Positions 1 through 12,065 of a stretch of DNA of 64,000 bases are shown in pieces. This stretch comes from Zygnema cylindricum (Eukaryota; Streptophyta; Zygnematophyceae; Zygnematales; Zygnemataceae). The notes below the pieces were generated by a model. That model was not told where the DNA came from and did no database searches. It saw only the letters and a program-made list of their open reading frames with translations. A program made the translations under genes and the position numbers. Position 1 is the first letter of the stretch; each line of letters starts with the position of its first letter. The stretch covers positions 149,934-213,933 of the forward strand of contig JBBHKE010002185.1 of the NCBI GenBank assembly GCA_037447655.1, read 5' to 3'.

Positions 1-430
1 CTTTTGACTACCTTTATGTATATTTTTATGGCAAGTAGAGCGAAAAAATGAGAGAAAACGAAATCGGGTATCCATGGCCGAAAGTTCTTGAATCTGTGAC
101 GTCACAATTGAGCGTGACGTCACAATGTTACAAAACCCTAAACATCTGCCATGTCACAAAAATACAAAAATCTAGACGTCGCTGTTTTTGTTGGCGTCAC
201 CAATTTCGTAGTCGTCGTCAACCGTCACAAAGTTGTACCTACGTCTACAACCGTCACATTTCAAAGTTTCGATTTCATTTTCGGACATAGGGACGCTTTT
301 CAAAGTAGTATGGAACACTTCACTACACTCCAAAATACTTTTTCAAAGTATCGTTTACATGAGGACGTACCCTTAATTTTTCGTTTTTTTTCGACGCTGT
401 TACACATAGAAACCTTATTAACACTAAATA
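1..430. repeat. Diverged partial copy of the long-TIR repeat seen at 472-2357
   Basis: The stretch resembles the right arm of the next repeat: both carry a run with AAACGAAATCGG, then a CCATGG, then repeated GACGTCAC and GTCACAAAACCCTAAACATCT blocks. Here these lie at about 55-160, in the other copy at about 1985-2090. The start is cut by the window edge. The two short reading frames in it have no recognisable protein similarity and are taken as chance. No gene is seen. Confidence 0.5.
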
Positions 431-471
431 ATCGCTTACGCTAATTTTTCTTTAAATGGCGGTATAATTAA

Positions 472-2357
472 GGGCGTGTCCCCATGTAACCGAAACTTTG
501 AAACGTTACTTTGGATTTTAGCGCAGATTTTACGGTGTACTTTTCAAAGTGTGCGTATGTCAATCGTTACTTGCGCGTTCATTACTTCGAATATGTGACA
601 GTTGTAGACGTCTACAAAATGTGCGACAGTCTACGAAACGAAATGTAGACGACTACGAAACTTCCTAAAATTGGTGACGTCTACAAAAACGGCGACGGTT
701 GTAGGCGTCGAGGTTTTTGTGACGTTGTAGATGTTCAGGGTTTTGTGACATAGCGAAGTCATGCTGCCATGTGACGTCATCAGTACGTACATTTTCCGCC
801 ATGGTTTTCCGATTTCGTTTTCTTATCTTTTATCATTCGATATGCCATCAAACTTAGACCAAAAATAAATAAAAAAAAGAAAAATTATATACCTTTCATT
901 TGATACTATTATTGATGCATCTCGTGTAAATATGAGAGAAACAGGAGTGGTAGAGTGAGAAAGAGGGGGAGAGATGAGGACGCCGTAAAATTTTGCAATG
1001 GACCCATGAAGGAAGGTGGAGTTCCGCGATCCCTGCAAATTTGTTTTCGTACATGTTTGTCATTTTCTTATGTGCATGCGCGTGACGAGGAGTGAAAAAA
1101 TAGCGTGTACTTTCTTTTGTGCAATATTTTTTGAAAACGTTTGACACGTGCAATCTCAGTTTTCTATTCGACAATAGGGTAGTATTTTGATTAATATCAG
1201 GTCTCGATTTGATTACAGTGCAAGTGTGAAGATGAGCTGGAAGTGGGTCGCGATGATAATAACGCCAAATTGCCGTACTTTTCAAGTTCCAACATGACGC
1301 AAAATGTACTTGTGTTTTTACCCATTTTTCGTATGGCGTAATATTTTCTCGTTAGAAGGCTCATTTTTTGTGAAAACGACGGAAAAAAACCCTTACTTGA
1401 ACACATGGGGACACGCCCTAAGGAAATTCGTCACGAAAGCCGTTTCGTTGCAGTACTTTTCATTCAAAAATCTTACGTTACTGAAGTCTTTTTAATATTT
1501 GTTGTAAAGCTCGTTGTCGTGTAGCGCCATGTTAGATTTTGCGTCAACGACGAAGATTCGAGTGGGTTGATTTGAAACTCACTTGCACTGGAATCAGATC
1601 GAGACCTGATTTTAATCAAAATACTACCCTATTGTCGAATAGAAAACCGGGATTGCACGTGTCAAACGTTTTCGAACAAATTTGCACAAAAGAAAGTACA
1701 CGCTATTTTTTTCACTCCTCGTCACGCGCATGCACATAAGAAAATGACAAACATGTACGAAAACAATTTTGCAGGGGTCGCGGACCTCCACCTTCCTTCA
1801 TGGGTCCTTTGGAAAATTCTTTTCGGCGTCCTCATCTCTCCCCCTCTTTCTCACTCGACCACTCCTGTTTCTCTCATATTTACACGAGATGCAACAATAA
1901 TAGTATCAAATGAAAGGTATATTTTTTTTATTTTTTTTATTTATTTTTGGTCTAAGTTTGATGGCATATCGAGTGATAAAAGATAAGAAAACGAAATCGG
2001 AAAGCCATGGTGGAAAATGTACGTACTAATGACGTCACATGGTAGCATGACTTCGCTATGTCACAAAACCCTAAACATCTATAACGTCACAAAAACCTCA
2101 ACGTCTACAACCGTCGAGTTTTTAGGAAGTTTCGTAGTTACCGTCGCCGTTTTTAGGAAGTTTCGTAGTTTCGTACTCGTCTACATTTCGTTTCGTAGAC
2201 TATCGCACATTTTGTAGACGTTTACAATTGTCACATATTCGAAGTAATGAACGCACAAGTAACGATTGACATAGGCACACTTTGAAAAGTTTACCGTAAA
2301 ATCGGCGCTAAAATCTAAAGAAACGTTTCAACGTTTCGGTTACACGGGGACAAGCCT
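472..2357. mobile_element. Long-terminal-inverted-repeat element, family 1 (unclassified DNA transposon, non-coding)
   Basis: The left arm (472-1226) is matched in inverse orientation by 1580-2357. Both ends carry a GGGCGTGTCCCC-type terminus followed by GTAAC/GTTAC and CGAAACTTTGAAACG or its complement. A third terminus of the same kind lies inside at 1401-1419 (GGGGACACGCCC), so the structure is probably two nested copies or one copy with a duplicated end. No transposase-like protein is visible, and the target duplication is unclear (possibly TTAA). A single end of the same family recurs at about 11192. The superfamily cannot be assigned from ends alone. Confidence 0.6.
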
Positions 2358-2695
2358 TTAGCCCCCATTCCCGCGCCCTACGCACACCAACAAAAAGTGA
2401 AAAAACCAGCCATAAAAGTTAAAATTATAAAACAAATGTAAAAAGTAAAAACAACAAAAAACGGTGAGCTATAAATAACCCTATTGTGAAAATAAGTAAA
2501 CATGGTAAAAATAATTGCCGCGCACGGGTCCATGGTAAATAAACAAGCGTGCAAGAAAACGCTACATCCTTTCAGTGCGAAGAGACCATATTTTCGTGCG
2601 AGTATGAGCGAAGCATCACAACTCAATTGAATCGCGATTCGTGTGTAATTTCTTGGTAACTTTCCACCGTTTCGCGCAAGGTTTGGGATATACAG

Positions 2696-3689
2696 TACAC
2701 CGCGAATCGTAATTAGAGTAATGAAAAAATTAGAGTACAAAAACTAAAAAAAAAAATTAGAGTAATGAACGCTAATTTATGTGATAGAGTTGTTTCAACT
2801 ATGAAGTTTACTCTAATTTATTTAAGTACTCTAATTTGGCACGCTAATATCTCTACTATAAATAAGGTATTCGTACAAAATTTGCCAAAACGTACAGTTT
2901 ATCGTCACTATGACGTTTGCAATACGCAGTTTGTTAAAACGCAGTTACATGTAACGGCATGTATTAAATCATTATTTGTTTTTTTTTTACTTAATAAAGT
3001 ACAATTTTGCACGGTCGGAGGTCGTCCGTACTCCAAATTATTTAAAACAAAGCTATATAAAAATAAAAAACGCTAATTAAACTTTACCTTAAATAGAATA
3101 ATAAAAAAATTAGAATCATTTACTCTATTTCATGTGATAGAGTCGAAATTTCGAGCGATAGTGCCTTTTCAACTATGAAGTTTACTCTAATTTATTTAAG
3201 TACTCTATATCGGGTTATTTCGGCAATAATTATCCGCGCTGAAGTTATGAACACTAAATTACGTAGATGTACAAAATATGTTTGTCCGTATAGTTTTGAC
3301 GTCATTATGACGTTGGTATTATTTGTCGCCCTGAATGTGAAGTAAAGTTCACACTGACGACAATGTTGTCGACAGACGAGAGTTATGCAAACGGCTTTTT
3401 TTCGATGTGATTAATTTTTCGTTTAGTGCGATTTCACGTGCGAGCGCGATTCTATTAAATCAGTATTTGTACCTTTTTACTTAAAAAAGTACAGTTTTGC
3501 ACGGTCGAATGTCTTTCGTACTCCACACTATTTAAAATGAGCCTCTATTACAATTTTTAACGCTAATTAAACTTACCTAAATTAGAATAAAGAAAAAAAT
3601 AGAATCATTTACTCTATTTGAATGTCATAGAGTCGAAATTTCGAGCGACCGAATTAGAGTAACTTACTCTAATTACGATTCGCGGTGTA
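2696..3689. mobile_element. TA-flanked TIR element E1, CACCGCGAATCG family
   Basis: The left end is TA-CACCGCGAATCGTAATTAG and the right end is its inverse, closing with GGTG-TA. TA on both sides fits TA target duplication of Tc1/mariner-like elements, although the superfamily is inferred. It is about 1 kb with no credible protein. Its interior carries repeated modules (TTACTCTAATTTATTTAAGTA and GTCATTATGACG). Its inner part, from 2738, is also the outer part of the giant left inverted-repeat arm, so an E1 copy was present when that arm was duplicated. Confidence 0.6.
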
Positions 3690-5326
3690 CAGCATGCGTT
3701 GACGACTTGACGCACATGGCCCATGGGTATTTTACAACTTTATGGGTCCAGTACGGAGACACCGCATATAGCAATGTAATTGTTTTTGCACATTTGAACT
3801 ACGATTTACGGGTTTCCTTGAAATGTGCGCGGCTCTTTAGGTTCTCATTATTGTCGTGACGACGTGGCCGAATCGCATACGAATACTCCCCCCGCTTGCT
3901 TGCGAGCCTTTGTTCGAACTCAAAACATCGCACGAACGAAGAGTTTTCGAAACGTTTGAGCTGAAATGTACGAAGGCTCAAAAGTACGAATGTTAGGATG
4001 ACACCACTACGAGATCGATGACGTTGTTCTGAACTGTTTGAGAGTCACCTGTTGCAACTACAGTACACCGCGAATCGTATTTAGAGTAAATTACTCTAAT
4101 TCGGTCGCTTGAGATTTCGACTCTATCACATCAAATAGAGTAATCGATTCTAATTTTTTCATTATTCTAATTTAGGTGAGGTTTAACTAGCGTAAAAAAT
4201 TATAATATAGGTTATTTTAAATAGTGTGGAGTACGAACGACGTCTGACCGTGCAAAATTGTACTTTTATAAGTAAAAAAGTACAAATAATGATTTAATAG
4301 AATCGCGCTCGCACGTGAAATCGCACTAAACAAAAAAATCAATCACATCGAAAAAAAGTCGTTCGCATAACTCTCGTCCGTCGACAGCATCGTCGTCAGT
4401 GTGAACATTAACTGACATTCAATGCGACAAATATTATTAGCGTCATAATGACGTCAATACTATACCGGACTGACACATTTTGTACATCTATGTAATTTAG
4501 TGTTCATAATTATCGCGCACATAATTATCGCGCACATAATTATCGCCGACATAACCTTATATAGAATAACTAAATAAATTAGAGTAAACTTCATAGATGA
4601 AAAAGCTCTATCACATAAATTAGCGTCAATTACTTTATTTTTTTTTTTTGTTTTTTTCCTCTAATTTTTTCATTACTCTAATTACGATTCGCGGTGTACT
4701 GTACAGTACAGTACAGGTAAGAATTGTAGCGTCACAGCTAAGATTATGACCATTGGATGATGTATCGGGGAATCGGGATCGCAAATGGGTAGCGGCCCAT
4801 GCCCATGAAACAGAATCGCAATCGGGTACCCGAATCCGTACCCGACCGTCACCCAACCGCCAGCTTCGGATCCGGAACGGATTCGGGTGCCAAATTTTGG
4901 GGGCCGGTCGGATTGGGGCGGGTGATTCACAAAAAAAACAAAATCGGGTACGGTCGGGTAAGCAAAAAAAGAAAAAAAATGAAGGTTTTGTACTGTCCAT
5001 ACTATCCAACATTATTGTCTTTTCTACTCTTGGTATCGTGGAAGATGGTATGAGGGAGATGTAACATTATTTTTGTACATATTCGGGTACGGGCGGGTAC
5101 GGGTAGTCGCGAAAAATCAAGTTTCGGTTAACTTTTATTTTTGGAAACGTGTATCGGGTAACGGTTAACAAATTTAAGAGCGTGACATAACCTGGTCGGG
5201 TATCGGGTGTTCAGATTTTGAAGAAAAAAAAATGTCGGTTTCGGGTATCTAAAATTTTGACTTTTGCGACCCGTGCCATGAGATTGTTTTTATATAATGA
5301 TCCCCAAGTCCCTTTTTTTTACTCCC
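2738..5326. repeat. Left arm of a giant inverted repeat
   Basis: This 2.59 kb segment reappears inverted at 8293-10888 with only scattered differences seen by eye. Duplicated landmarks include E1, a 370-bp non-terminal stretch (3694-4060), the E2 element, and a segment at about 4710-5130 full of the motif ACCCG/CGGGT. Because long open frames are mirrored exactly on the two arms, the frames there (for example 4635-5012 on the minus strand) are repeat-derived and not genes. Transcription across both arms would give a long double-stranded RNA. Confidence 0.85.
4064..4698. mobile_element. TA-flanked TIR element E2, CACCGCGAATCG family
   Basis: The element runs from TA-CACCGCGAATCGTATTTAG to the inverse terminus ending GGTG-TA. 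It is about 635 bp and non-coding, and shares internal modules with E1 (GTCATAATGACGTC, the TAGAGTCGAAAT block and the GTGTTCATAA block). The flanking ACAGTACAGTACAG run on the right suggests repeated insertion into a TA-rich target. Its mirror copy is at 8921-9555. Confidence 0.6.
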
Positions 5327-5542
5327 TATTACATAAAGTGGGATAGAAAAACCATCGAGGTAAAAAGGGAGTAAAAAAAAGGGACTTGGGGATCATTATA
5401 TAAAAACAATCTCATGGCACGGGTCGCAAAAGTCAAAATTTTAGATACCCGAAACCGACATTTTTTTTTCTTCAAAATCTGAACACCCGATACCCGACCA
5501 GGTTATGTCACGCTCTTAAATTTGTTAACCGTTACCCGATAC
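5151..5542. repeat. Near-perfect 176-bp palindrome with a 40-bp spacer
   Basis: The left arm 5151-5326 and right arm 5367-5542 are inverse copies of equal length, with spacer 5327-5366. The arms contain CGGGTATCGGG-type runs and the sequence around CCCCAAGTCCC. The palindrome sits at the inner end of the giant left arm. The sequence from about 5329 onward (spacer plus right half) is nearly repeated in the same orientation from about 8255, where the right giant arm begins. The locus therefore looks like the product of a fold-back or template-switch event. Confidence 0.85.
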
Positions 5543-6082
5543 TTTAAATAGTGTTTATAATTTTTTTTTATGATTTTTGACTAGTCCTGAATCGAAAAAA
5601 GTGTTATTAAACTTAATAATGACAGGTTGTACAGCGATCGTTAGGTCTGAGACAAAACTGTTTTGAACTAAGTTTGGTTTTCCACATTCCATAACGGTTT
5701 AAACTGTGTTGGTTCGGTTCATGCAATTTTGAAATCCACCGGTTCGGTTATGCCCATAAAACCCTAATTTAGACAGAAGTACGGATGTTTTGACGTCCAG
5801 AAAACACTGAAAGTACAGATTGATTCAGATTGATTCAGGTACGTAGCGGGGTGTACTTGGCGTATTGAAGCGAGGGAGAATGAACAAAGTGAACCGGAGA
5901 GGTGTGGCTACGGAGACCAGGTGAGGTGCTTTCACCGTTTAAACCACATTTTAAAATTGTGTCTCGTTCGGTTCTGCCACCTGGACTTTCCAGTTTGGTT
6001 TGCAAAATTGAATATATATTTTCAGTTTGCGTCATACGTAATCCGAACGTAAGCCGAGTCGAGCCCGAATCAGTGTCACTGC
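5543..6082. other. Gene-free spacer, no recognised feature
   Basis: This is AT-rich DNA between the palindrome and a complete MITE. Two short overlapping frames on opposite strands (5835-6146 and 5902-6096) have no family resemblance. Nothing else is supported. Confidence 0.4.
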
Positions 6083-6298
6083 TACACCGCGAATAGCTAT
6101 TAGTGTTAATATTTTTTCGCCACTTAAAACATCTTTTCTTGTACACACATCAGATTGTGGATTTGACGGTGTCGATTGAAAGTTAAGATTCTCAGCTGCG
6201 ATTGGCGGTCTCAAATTGAAAATCGCACAAGTGTGTACGGAGAAAAGATGTTTCCAGTGGCAAAAAAAATATTAACACTAATAGCGATTCGCGGTATA
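6083..6298. mobile_element. Complete 0.2-kb MITE with CACCGCGAATAG ends
   Basis: A TA-CACCGCGAATAGCTATTAG terminus on the left and an inverse terminus (CTAATAGCGATTCGCGGT-ATA) on the right enclose long subterminal inverted repeats, including an ACATCTTTTC/GAAAAGATGT pair. Short length, near-full-length inverted structure and absence of coding sequence define a MITE. It is a short, better-preserved relative of E1 and E2. Confidence 0.7.
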
Positions 6299-8292
6299 AT
6301 ACCTATTGGCTATTGCTATATATCGACTGGATTTTAGGCAGACATATCGCACTTCTGGTAGTGAAATTGCGTCTCAAACTCTATATTGATCCCGATAAAT
6401 CTCAAAAATTTGATAACCACACCTTGAATCGCTATTAGCGTTAATAACGCTAATTCGGTGCCCCCAAATTTCGACCCTCGAACCCAAAATATAATTAATT
6501 ACTCTACATGGTTTTTTACGTTAATTTAGGTACTGTCGAATTAGCGTTAATAACTATAATTTATACAGTTTTTAAATAGTGTAGTGTACGAAATGCGTCA
6601 TTCCGTATGAAAACTTCTCGTTGTTTTGTACAATCGTACAAAAAGTGCGTCAGCTAAAGGCGTCGACACTCGAAAGTGAATTTCGTCGACACAAAAAGGT
6701 TTTGATTCCCAAAGATAAATATGGTAGAAAATCACGCGAACCTGTTCTCACATGTTCAAACGCCGAAAATTCCTTAAATAACTGCTATTTCCTATTAGTG
6801 TTTATGTGTTTCAGCCACTTAAAACATCCTTCACCGTACACACTTATCGAGTTGAGGGGCAAGATTAACGCCTTATGCCTGACGGTCTCGAATTGAAAGC
6901 TTGAGGTGTACTACACAGGTCCTGTAGGGAACGTAAATAAATTGCGACGAGGGAGTGTGAGTCTGTAAAATGTACGGAATTGCAGAAGGTCTTTTTTGTC
7001 CATTATGGTCTCTGCAAGTTTTACACAGTTGGTTGTGTCTGTCCGTCCGTACACTAAGACGTTACGTAAGTTACTGCTTATAAAGTATTAATGTTTTTCC
7101 CGCAACTTAAGAGGAACACTTATGAGATTTCTAATCCAACGATAAAGTTTCAGCGGTAGGATTCACAACTTCCTATCGACAGTCTCCTATCAAAAATATA
7201 ACAAGTGTGCACAAGATGTTTTAACAGCGCAATAAAAAACTTCAATCGATATGCAGTGTAATTTGCACTGGTTAAGTACAGTGCAGCTTTATTTTTTTGA
7301 TCATGTATGCTCTCTTCAAACTACATCGCCATTGATTTCGACAGGGAATATATATTTTATCATGGTTTTCCTTTTTGTACAATCTTGGTTTGGAGTATGT
7401 AGAGCACGTACTTAGTCAATAGTTGGGAGTACGTCCTCAGTCAATAATTTTCAGAAAGGACTTAAAATAACTTGCCTGCCTTCGACCTCCTATTTCACCT
7501 CTCACTATAAATTCAAATAGCCGAACAAGTTTTCGTACACAACCAAAAACCAAAACCAATCAACATTTACATTTCCTCTGTTTCTCACTGGGCTCAAATC
7601 ACTACCTCAAAGAATGGAATAGGTTACTGGTCTAGAAAAAAATACAATTACAATGGACCTAAACGGGCAACCCAGGCTCGTTATCATCCGATCCGAATAT
7701 CAAATTTACTTCCTCTTTTGTCACATTGTCGATCGAGGCTGGTTGCCATCTTGGTTTCTGTAACACACAATTCCAGATTTAGAAACTGTTCCAGTTTTCC
7801 ATTTTTTTAGTTTTATTTTTCCAGTTTTCCCGTTTTGGTTTTGCAGTTTTAGTTCCACTTCCAATTGGATGAGTTTTCAATTTCAACTCCAGTTTCAAAT
7901 TTCGGTTTCAGTGTCTCTGGCTATACATCATCAACTCTCCTTACAGAGATATCTATATGTTTTCTTAAACAATTAGATTCAGATTCAACTGTAGCTCAAA
8001 CTTAGGTTCAAATTTCAGTTCCAGTTTCAATTCAAGATCCTCTGGCTCGTCATATTCTATAATACACAATCTTCATACCAGTTCAACATCCAACTCCAGT
8101 CTCTATTTTCAAAGCTCAGATTCAGTTGCAATTCGATTTCAGTTACAGTTCAGTTTCAGATACATTTTCATAGCTTATTCCAGTTGTTGTTCTTCGCTTC
8201 TTAATTAACTGGAAGCAAATATATTACTGTCCGAGATAAAGAGTAAAAACTTTATTACATAAAGTGGGATAGAAAAACCATCGAGGTACAAA
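6299..8292. other. Non-coding spacer between the giant arms, with a degenerate MITE end and a CAGTTT-rich tract
   Basis: A diverged terminus of the same TIR family (ACACCTTGAATCGCTATTAG) is visible near 6410. From about 7780 to 8170 the sequence is an irregular low-complexity run built on CAGTTTCA/CCAGTTTT. From about 8255 the sequence duplicates the palindrome spacer at 5329. No convincing coding region is seen; the 91-aa frame at 6621-6896 is not recognised. Confidence 0.45.
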
Positions 8293-10888
8293 GGGAGTAA
8301 AAAAAAGGGACTTGGGGATCATTATATAAAAACAATCTCATGGCACGGGTCGCAAAAGTCAAAATTTTAGATACCCGAAACCGACATTTTTTTTTCTTCA
8401 AAATCTGAACACCCGATACCCGACCAGGTTATGTCACGCTCTTAAATTTGTTAACCGTTACCCGATACACGTTTCCAAAAATAAAAGTTAACCGAAACTT
8501 GATTTTTCGCGACTACCCGTACCCGCCCGTACCCGAATATGTACAAAAATAATGTTACATCTCCCTCATACCATCTTCCACGATACCAAGAGTAGAAAAG
8601 ACAATAATGTTGGATAGTATGGACAGTACAAAACCTTCATTTTTTTTCTTTTTTTGCTTACCCGACCGTACCCGATTTTGTTTTTTTTGTGAATCACCCG
8701 CCCCAATCCGACCGGCCCCCAAAATTTGGCACCCGAATCCGTTCCGGATCCGAAGCTGGCGGTTGGGTGACGGTCGGGTACGGATTCGGGTACCCGATTG
8801 CGATTCTGTTTCATGGGCATGGGCCGCTACCCATTTGCGATCCCGATTCCCCGATACATCATCCAATGGTCATAATCTTAGCTGTGACGCTACAATTCTT
8901 ACCTGTACTGTACTGTACAGTACACCGCGAATCGTAATTAGAGTAATGAAAAAATTAGAGGAAAAAAACAAAAAAAAAAAATAAAGTAATTGACGCTAAT
9001 TTATGTGATAGAGCTTTTTCATCTATGAAGTTTACTCTAATTTATTTAGTTATTCTATATAAGGTTATGTCGGCGATAATTATGTGCGCGATAATTATGT
9101 GCGCGATAATTATGAACACTAAATTACATAGATGTACAAAATGTGTCAGTCCGGTGTAGTATAGACGTCATTATGACGCTAATAATATTTGTCGCATTGA
9201 ATGTCAGTTAATGTTCACACTGACGACGATGCTGTCGACGGACGAGAGTTATGCGAACGACTTTTTTTCGATGTGATTGATTTTTTTGTTTAGTGCGATT
9301 TCACGTGCGAGCGCGATTCTATTAAATCATTATTTGTACTTTTTTACTTATAAAAGTACAGTTTTGCACGGTCAGACGTCGTTCGTACTCCACACTATTT
9401 AAAATAACCTATATTATAATTTTTTACGCTAGTTAAACCTCACCTAAATTAGAATAATGAAAAAATTAGAATCGATTACTCTATTTGATGTGATAGAGTC
9501 GAAATCTCAAGCGACCGAATTAGAGTAATTTACTCTAAATACGATTCGCGGTGTACTGTAGTTGCAACAGGTGACTCTCAAACAGTTCAGAACAACGTCA
9601 TCGATCTCGTAGTGGTGTCATCCTAACATTCGTACTTTTGAGCCTTCGTACATTTCAGCTCAAACGTTTCGAAAACTCTTCGTTCGTGCGATGTTTTGAG
9701 TTCGAACAAAGGCTCGCAAGCAAGCGGGGGGAGTATTCGTATGCGATTCGGCCACGTCGTCACGACAATAATGAGAACCTAAAGAGCCGCGCACATTTCA
9801 AGGAAACCCGTAAATCGTAGTTCAAATGTGCAAAAACAATTACATTGCTATATGCGGTGTCTCCGTACTGGACCCATAAAGTTGTAAAATACCCATGGGC
9901 CATGTGCGTCAAGTCGTCAACGCATGCTGTACACCGCGAATCGTAATTAGAGTAAGTTACTCTAATTCGGTCGCTCGAAATTTCGACTCTATGACATTCA
10001 AATAGAGTAAATGATTCTATTTTTTTCTTTATTCTAATTTAGGTAAGTTTAATTAGCGTTAAAAATTGTAATAGAGGCTCATTTTAAATAGTGTGGAGTA
10101 CGAAAGACATTCGACCGTGCAAAACTGTACTTTTTTAAGTAAAAAGGTACAAATACTGATTTAATAGAATCGCGCTCGCACGTGAAATCGCACTAAACGA
10201 AAAATTAATCACATCGAAAAAAAGCCGTTTGCATAACTCTCGTCTGTCGACAACATTGTCGTCAGTGTGAACTTTACTTCACATTCAGGGCGACAAATAA
10301 TACCAACGTCATAATGACGTCAAAACTATACGGACAAACATATTTTGTACATCTACGTAATTTAGTGTTCATAACTTCAGCGCGGATAATTATTGCCGAA
10401 ATAACCCGATATAGAGTACTTAAATAAATTAGAGTAAACTTCATAGTTGAAAAGGCACTATCGCTCGAAATTTCGACTCTATCACATGAAATAGAGTAAA
10501 TGATTCTAATTTTTTTATTATTCTATTTAAGGTAAAGTTTAATTAGCGTTTTTTATTTTTATATAGCTTTGTTTTAAATAATTTGGAGTACGGACGACCT
10601 CCGACCGTGCAAAATTGTACTTTATTAAGTAAAAAAAAAACAAATAATGATTTAATACATGCCGTTACATGTAACTGCGTTTTAACAAACTGCGTATTGC
10701 AAACGTCATAGTGACGATAAACTGTACGTTTTGGCAAATTTTGTACGAATACCTTATTTATAGTAGAGATATTAGCGTGCCAAATTAGAGTACTTAAATA
10801 AATTAGAGTAAACTTCATAGTTGAAACAACTCTATCACATAAATTAGCGTTCATTACTCTAATTTTTTTTTTTAGTTTTTGAACTCCC
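8293..10888. repeat. Right arm of the giant inverted repeat
   Basis: This is the inverse copy of 2738-5326. It contains the mirror of E2 at 8921-9555 and the mirror of E1 starting at 9930. The outermost 40 bp of E1, including its CACCGCGAATCG terminus, is missing here: homology stops inside E1 near 10888. The duplication boundary therefore did not coincide with the transposon end. Small differences from the left arm (for example GTAAAAA against GTACAAA in the adjoining spacer) show it is not an exact assembly mirror. Confidence 0.85.
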
Positions 10889-11330
10889 AACTTCACTGTC
10901 ACACTAATTTCGGTAAGTACTGAACCGAACTCAACCAAAAATAGCTTAAGTCCTGAACAGCTCTCTCTCACAGCTGAGGCATAAAGAGGACTAAAGCTTT
11001 CTAAAAATAATAGGGACGTACCCTAATACTTCGTTCACTTCTCCATCAGGTCGTGTCAGCAATGGAATCTATCGCGTGCGTCCTTTCTTACAATTTAATG
11101 CACGTAGGTTCATGTTCTGACGGCGAGCAGTCAAAGATTCCAAAAACACAATATCTGAAGTTGTATTGGTACATCCAGTCGCAAAATTAAAGGGGTGTCC
11201 CCATGTAATCGGTACTTTGATAAAGTATTTGGACTGTAGTGAAGATTCACCGTACTACTTTGAAGAGCGTCCCATACTTACATTTTTGTAAATATGAAAA
11301 AGCCGGCGGCCTTCTAGAAGCTTCGGCCAT
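10889..11330. other. Unannotated stretch with one end of TIR family 1 at about 11192
   Basis: A GGGGTGTCCCCATGTAATCGG terminus at about 11192 resembles the ends at 472 and 2357. No partner end is visible before the non-LTR element begins. No gene is seen. Confidence 0.4.
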
Positions 11331-12050
11331 GGCTTCTTGTTAGGGTTTTTCTCGCTTCTCTTCGTGTATCCGGCGCCAAATTGGAGTACGAGGGCTCCAC
11401 AGAAAGTATTTTCAACAACCTTTCCATCAGTGGACAAATCAACGACATTCTTTTTTATTCGTTTTCTCTTAATCGGGACTGTCAATTTCGGCCAATTTTT
11501 TTGTTCCTTTTACGACCAACTCTTATCCTCTTTGCCGCCTAATTTGGTGTGCCTATAGCTAGCCATCAAGATTTTGGCCCTTACTGTCTTCATTCGTCAA
11601 TTTCAGTTGAGCAACTCTTCCGTCAATTTAAGCTAACGTTGCTAAGAATTGCTTCTTACCCGGAGGCCTTTCCTTTACCATCGCTCCTACTAGGGTTTGC
11701 TGCCCTTCTCTTCATGTATCCGGCGCCAAATTTGGCGTGGGGGTACTCTAAAGAAATAATTTTTCAAGACCTTTATATTAGTGGAAAAATCAGCAACGTC
11801 CATTTTCTCGTTTTTACTGGTTGGATCTGCCAATTTCAATCGTTTTCCTTTCTTGCTTTTGTGCCCATCTTTGACCACGTTTGCAGCCCAATTTGGCGTG
11901 CCATCAATCAACCATCTATAATTCTGCAATTGCTAATTCCATCCGTCAACATCAACTCGTTTTGTGGAGAACTGCTTTTTCATCTACGACCTTCCGGCAA
12001 CCTCGACCATTGCTCCTTGTTAAGCCTACTTAATTCGACCATGGCTCTTT
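11330..12050 (+). repeat. Tandem duplication (period about 350 bp) in the 5' region of the non-LTR element
   Basis: Two diverged units are aligned by TAGGGTTT at 11341 and at 11691, each followed by CTTCTCTTC(G/A)TGTATCCGGC and further matching blocks such as GTGGA(C/A)AAATCA(A/G)C. A weaker third unit may follow after 12010. Tandem units ahead of a non-LTR coding region resemble the repeated 5' untranslated monomers known from some LINEs. That they belong to this element is an inference from position and strand. Confidence 0.5.
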
Positions 12051-12065
12051 GCTAACCCTTCTTCA

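Noticed and set aside
4635-5064. Mirrored open frames of 82-125 aa in both arms of the giant repeat (also 8555-8984)
   Set aside because: They come from ACCCG/CGGGT-rich repeat sequence, overlap on both strands and have no domain; identity between arms is due to duplication.
2738-10888. CRISPR array or prokaryotic insertion sequence
   Set aside because: Repeats are inverted and long, with plant-type elements around; no short regularly spaced direct repeats.
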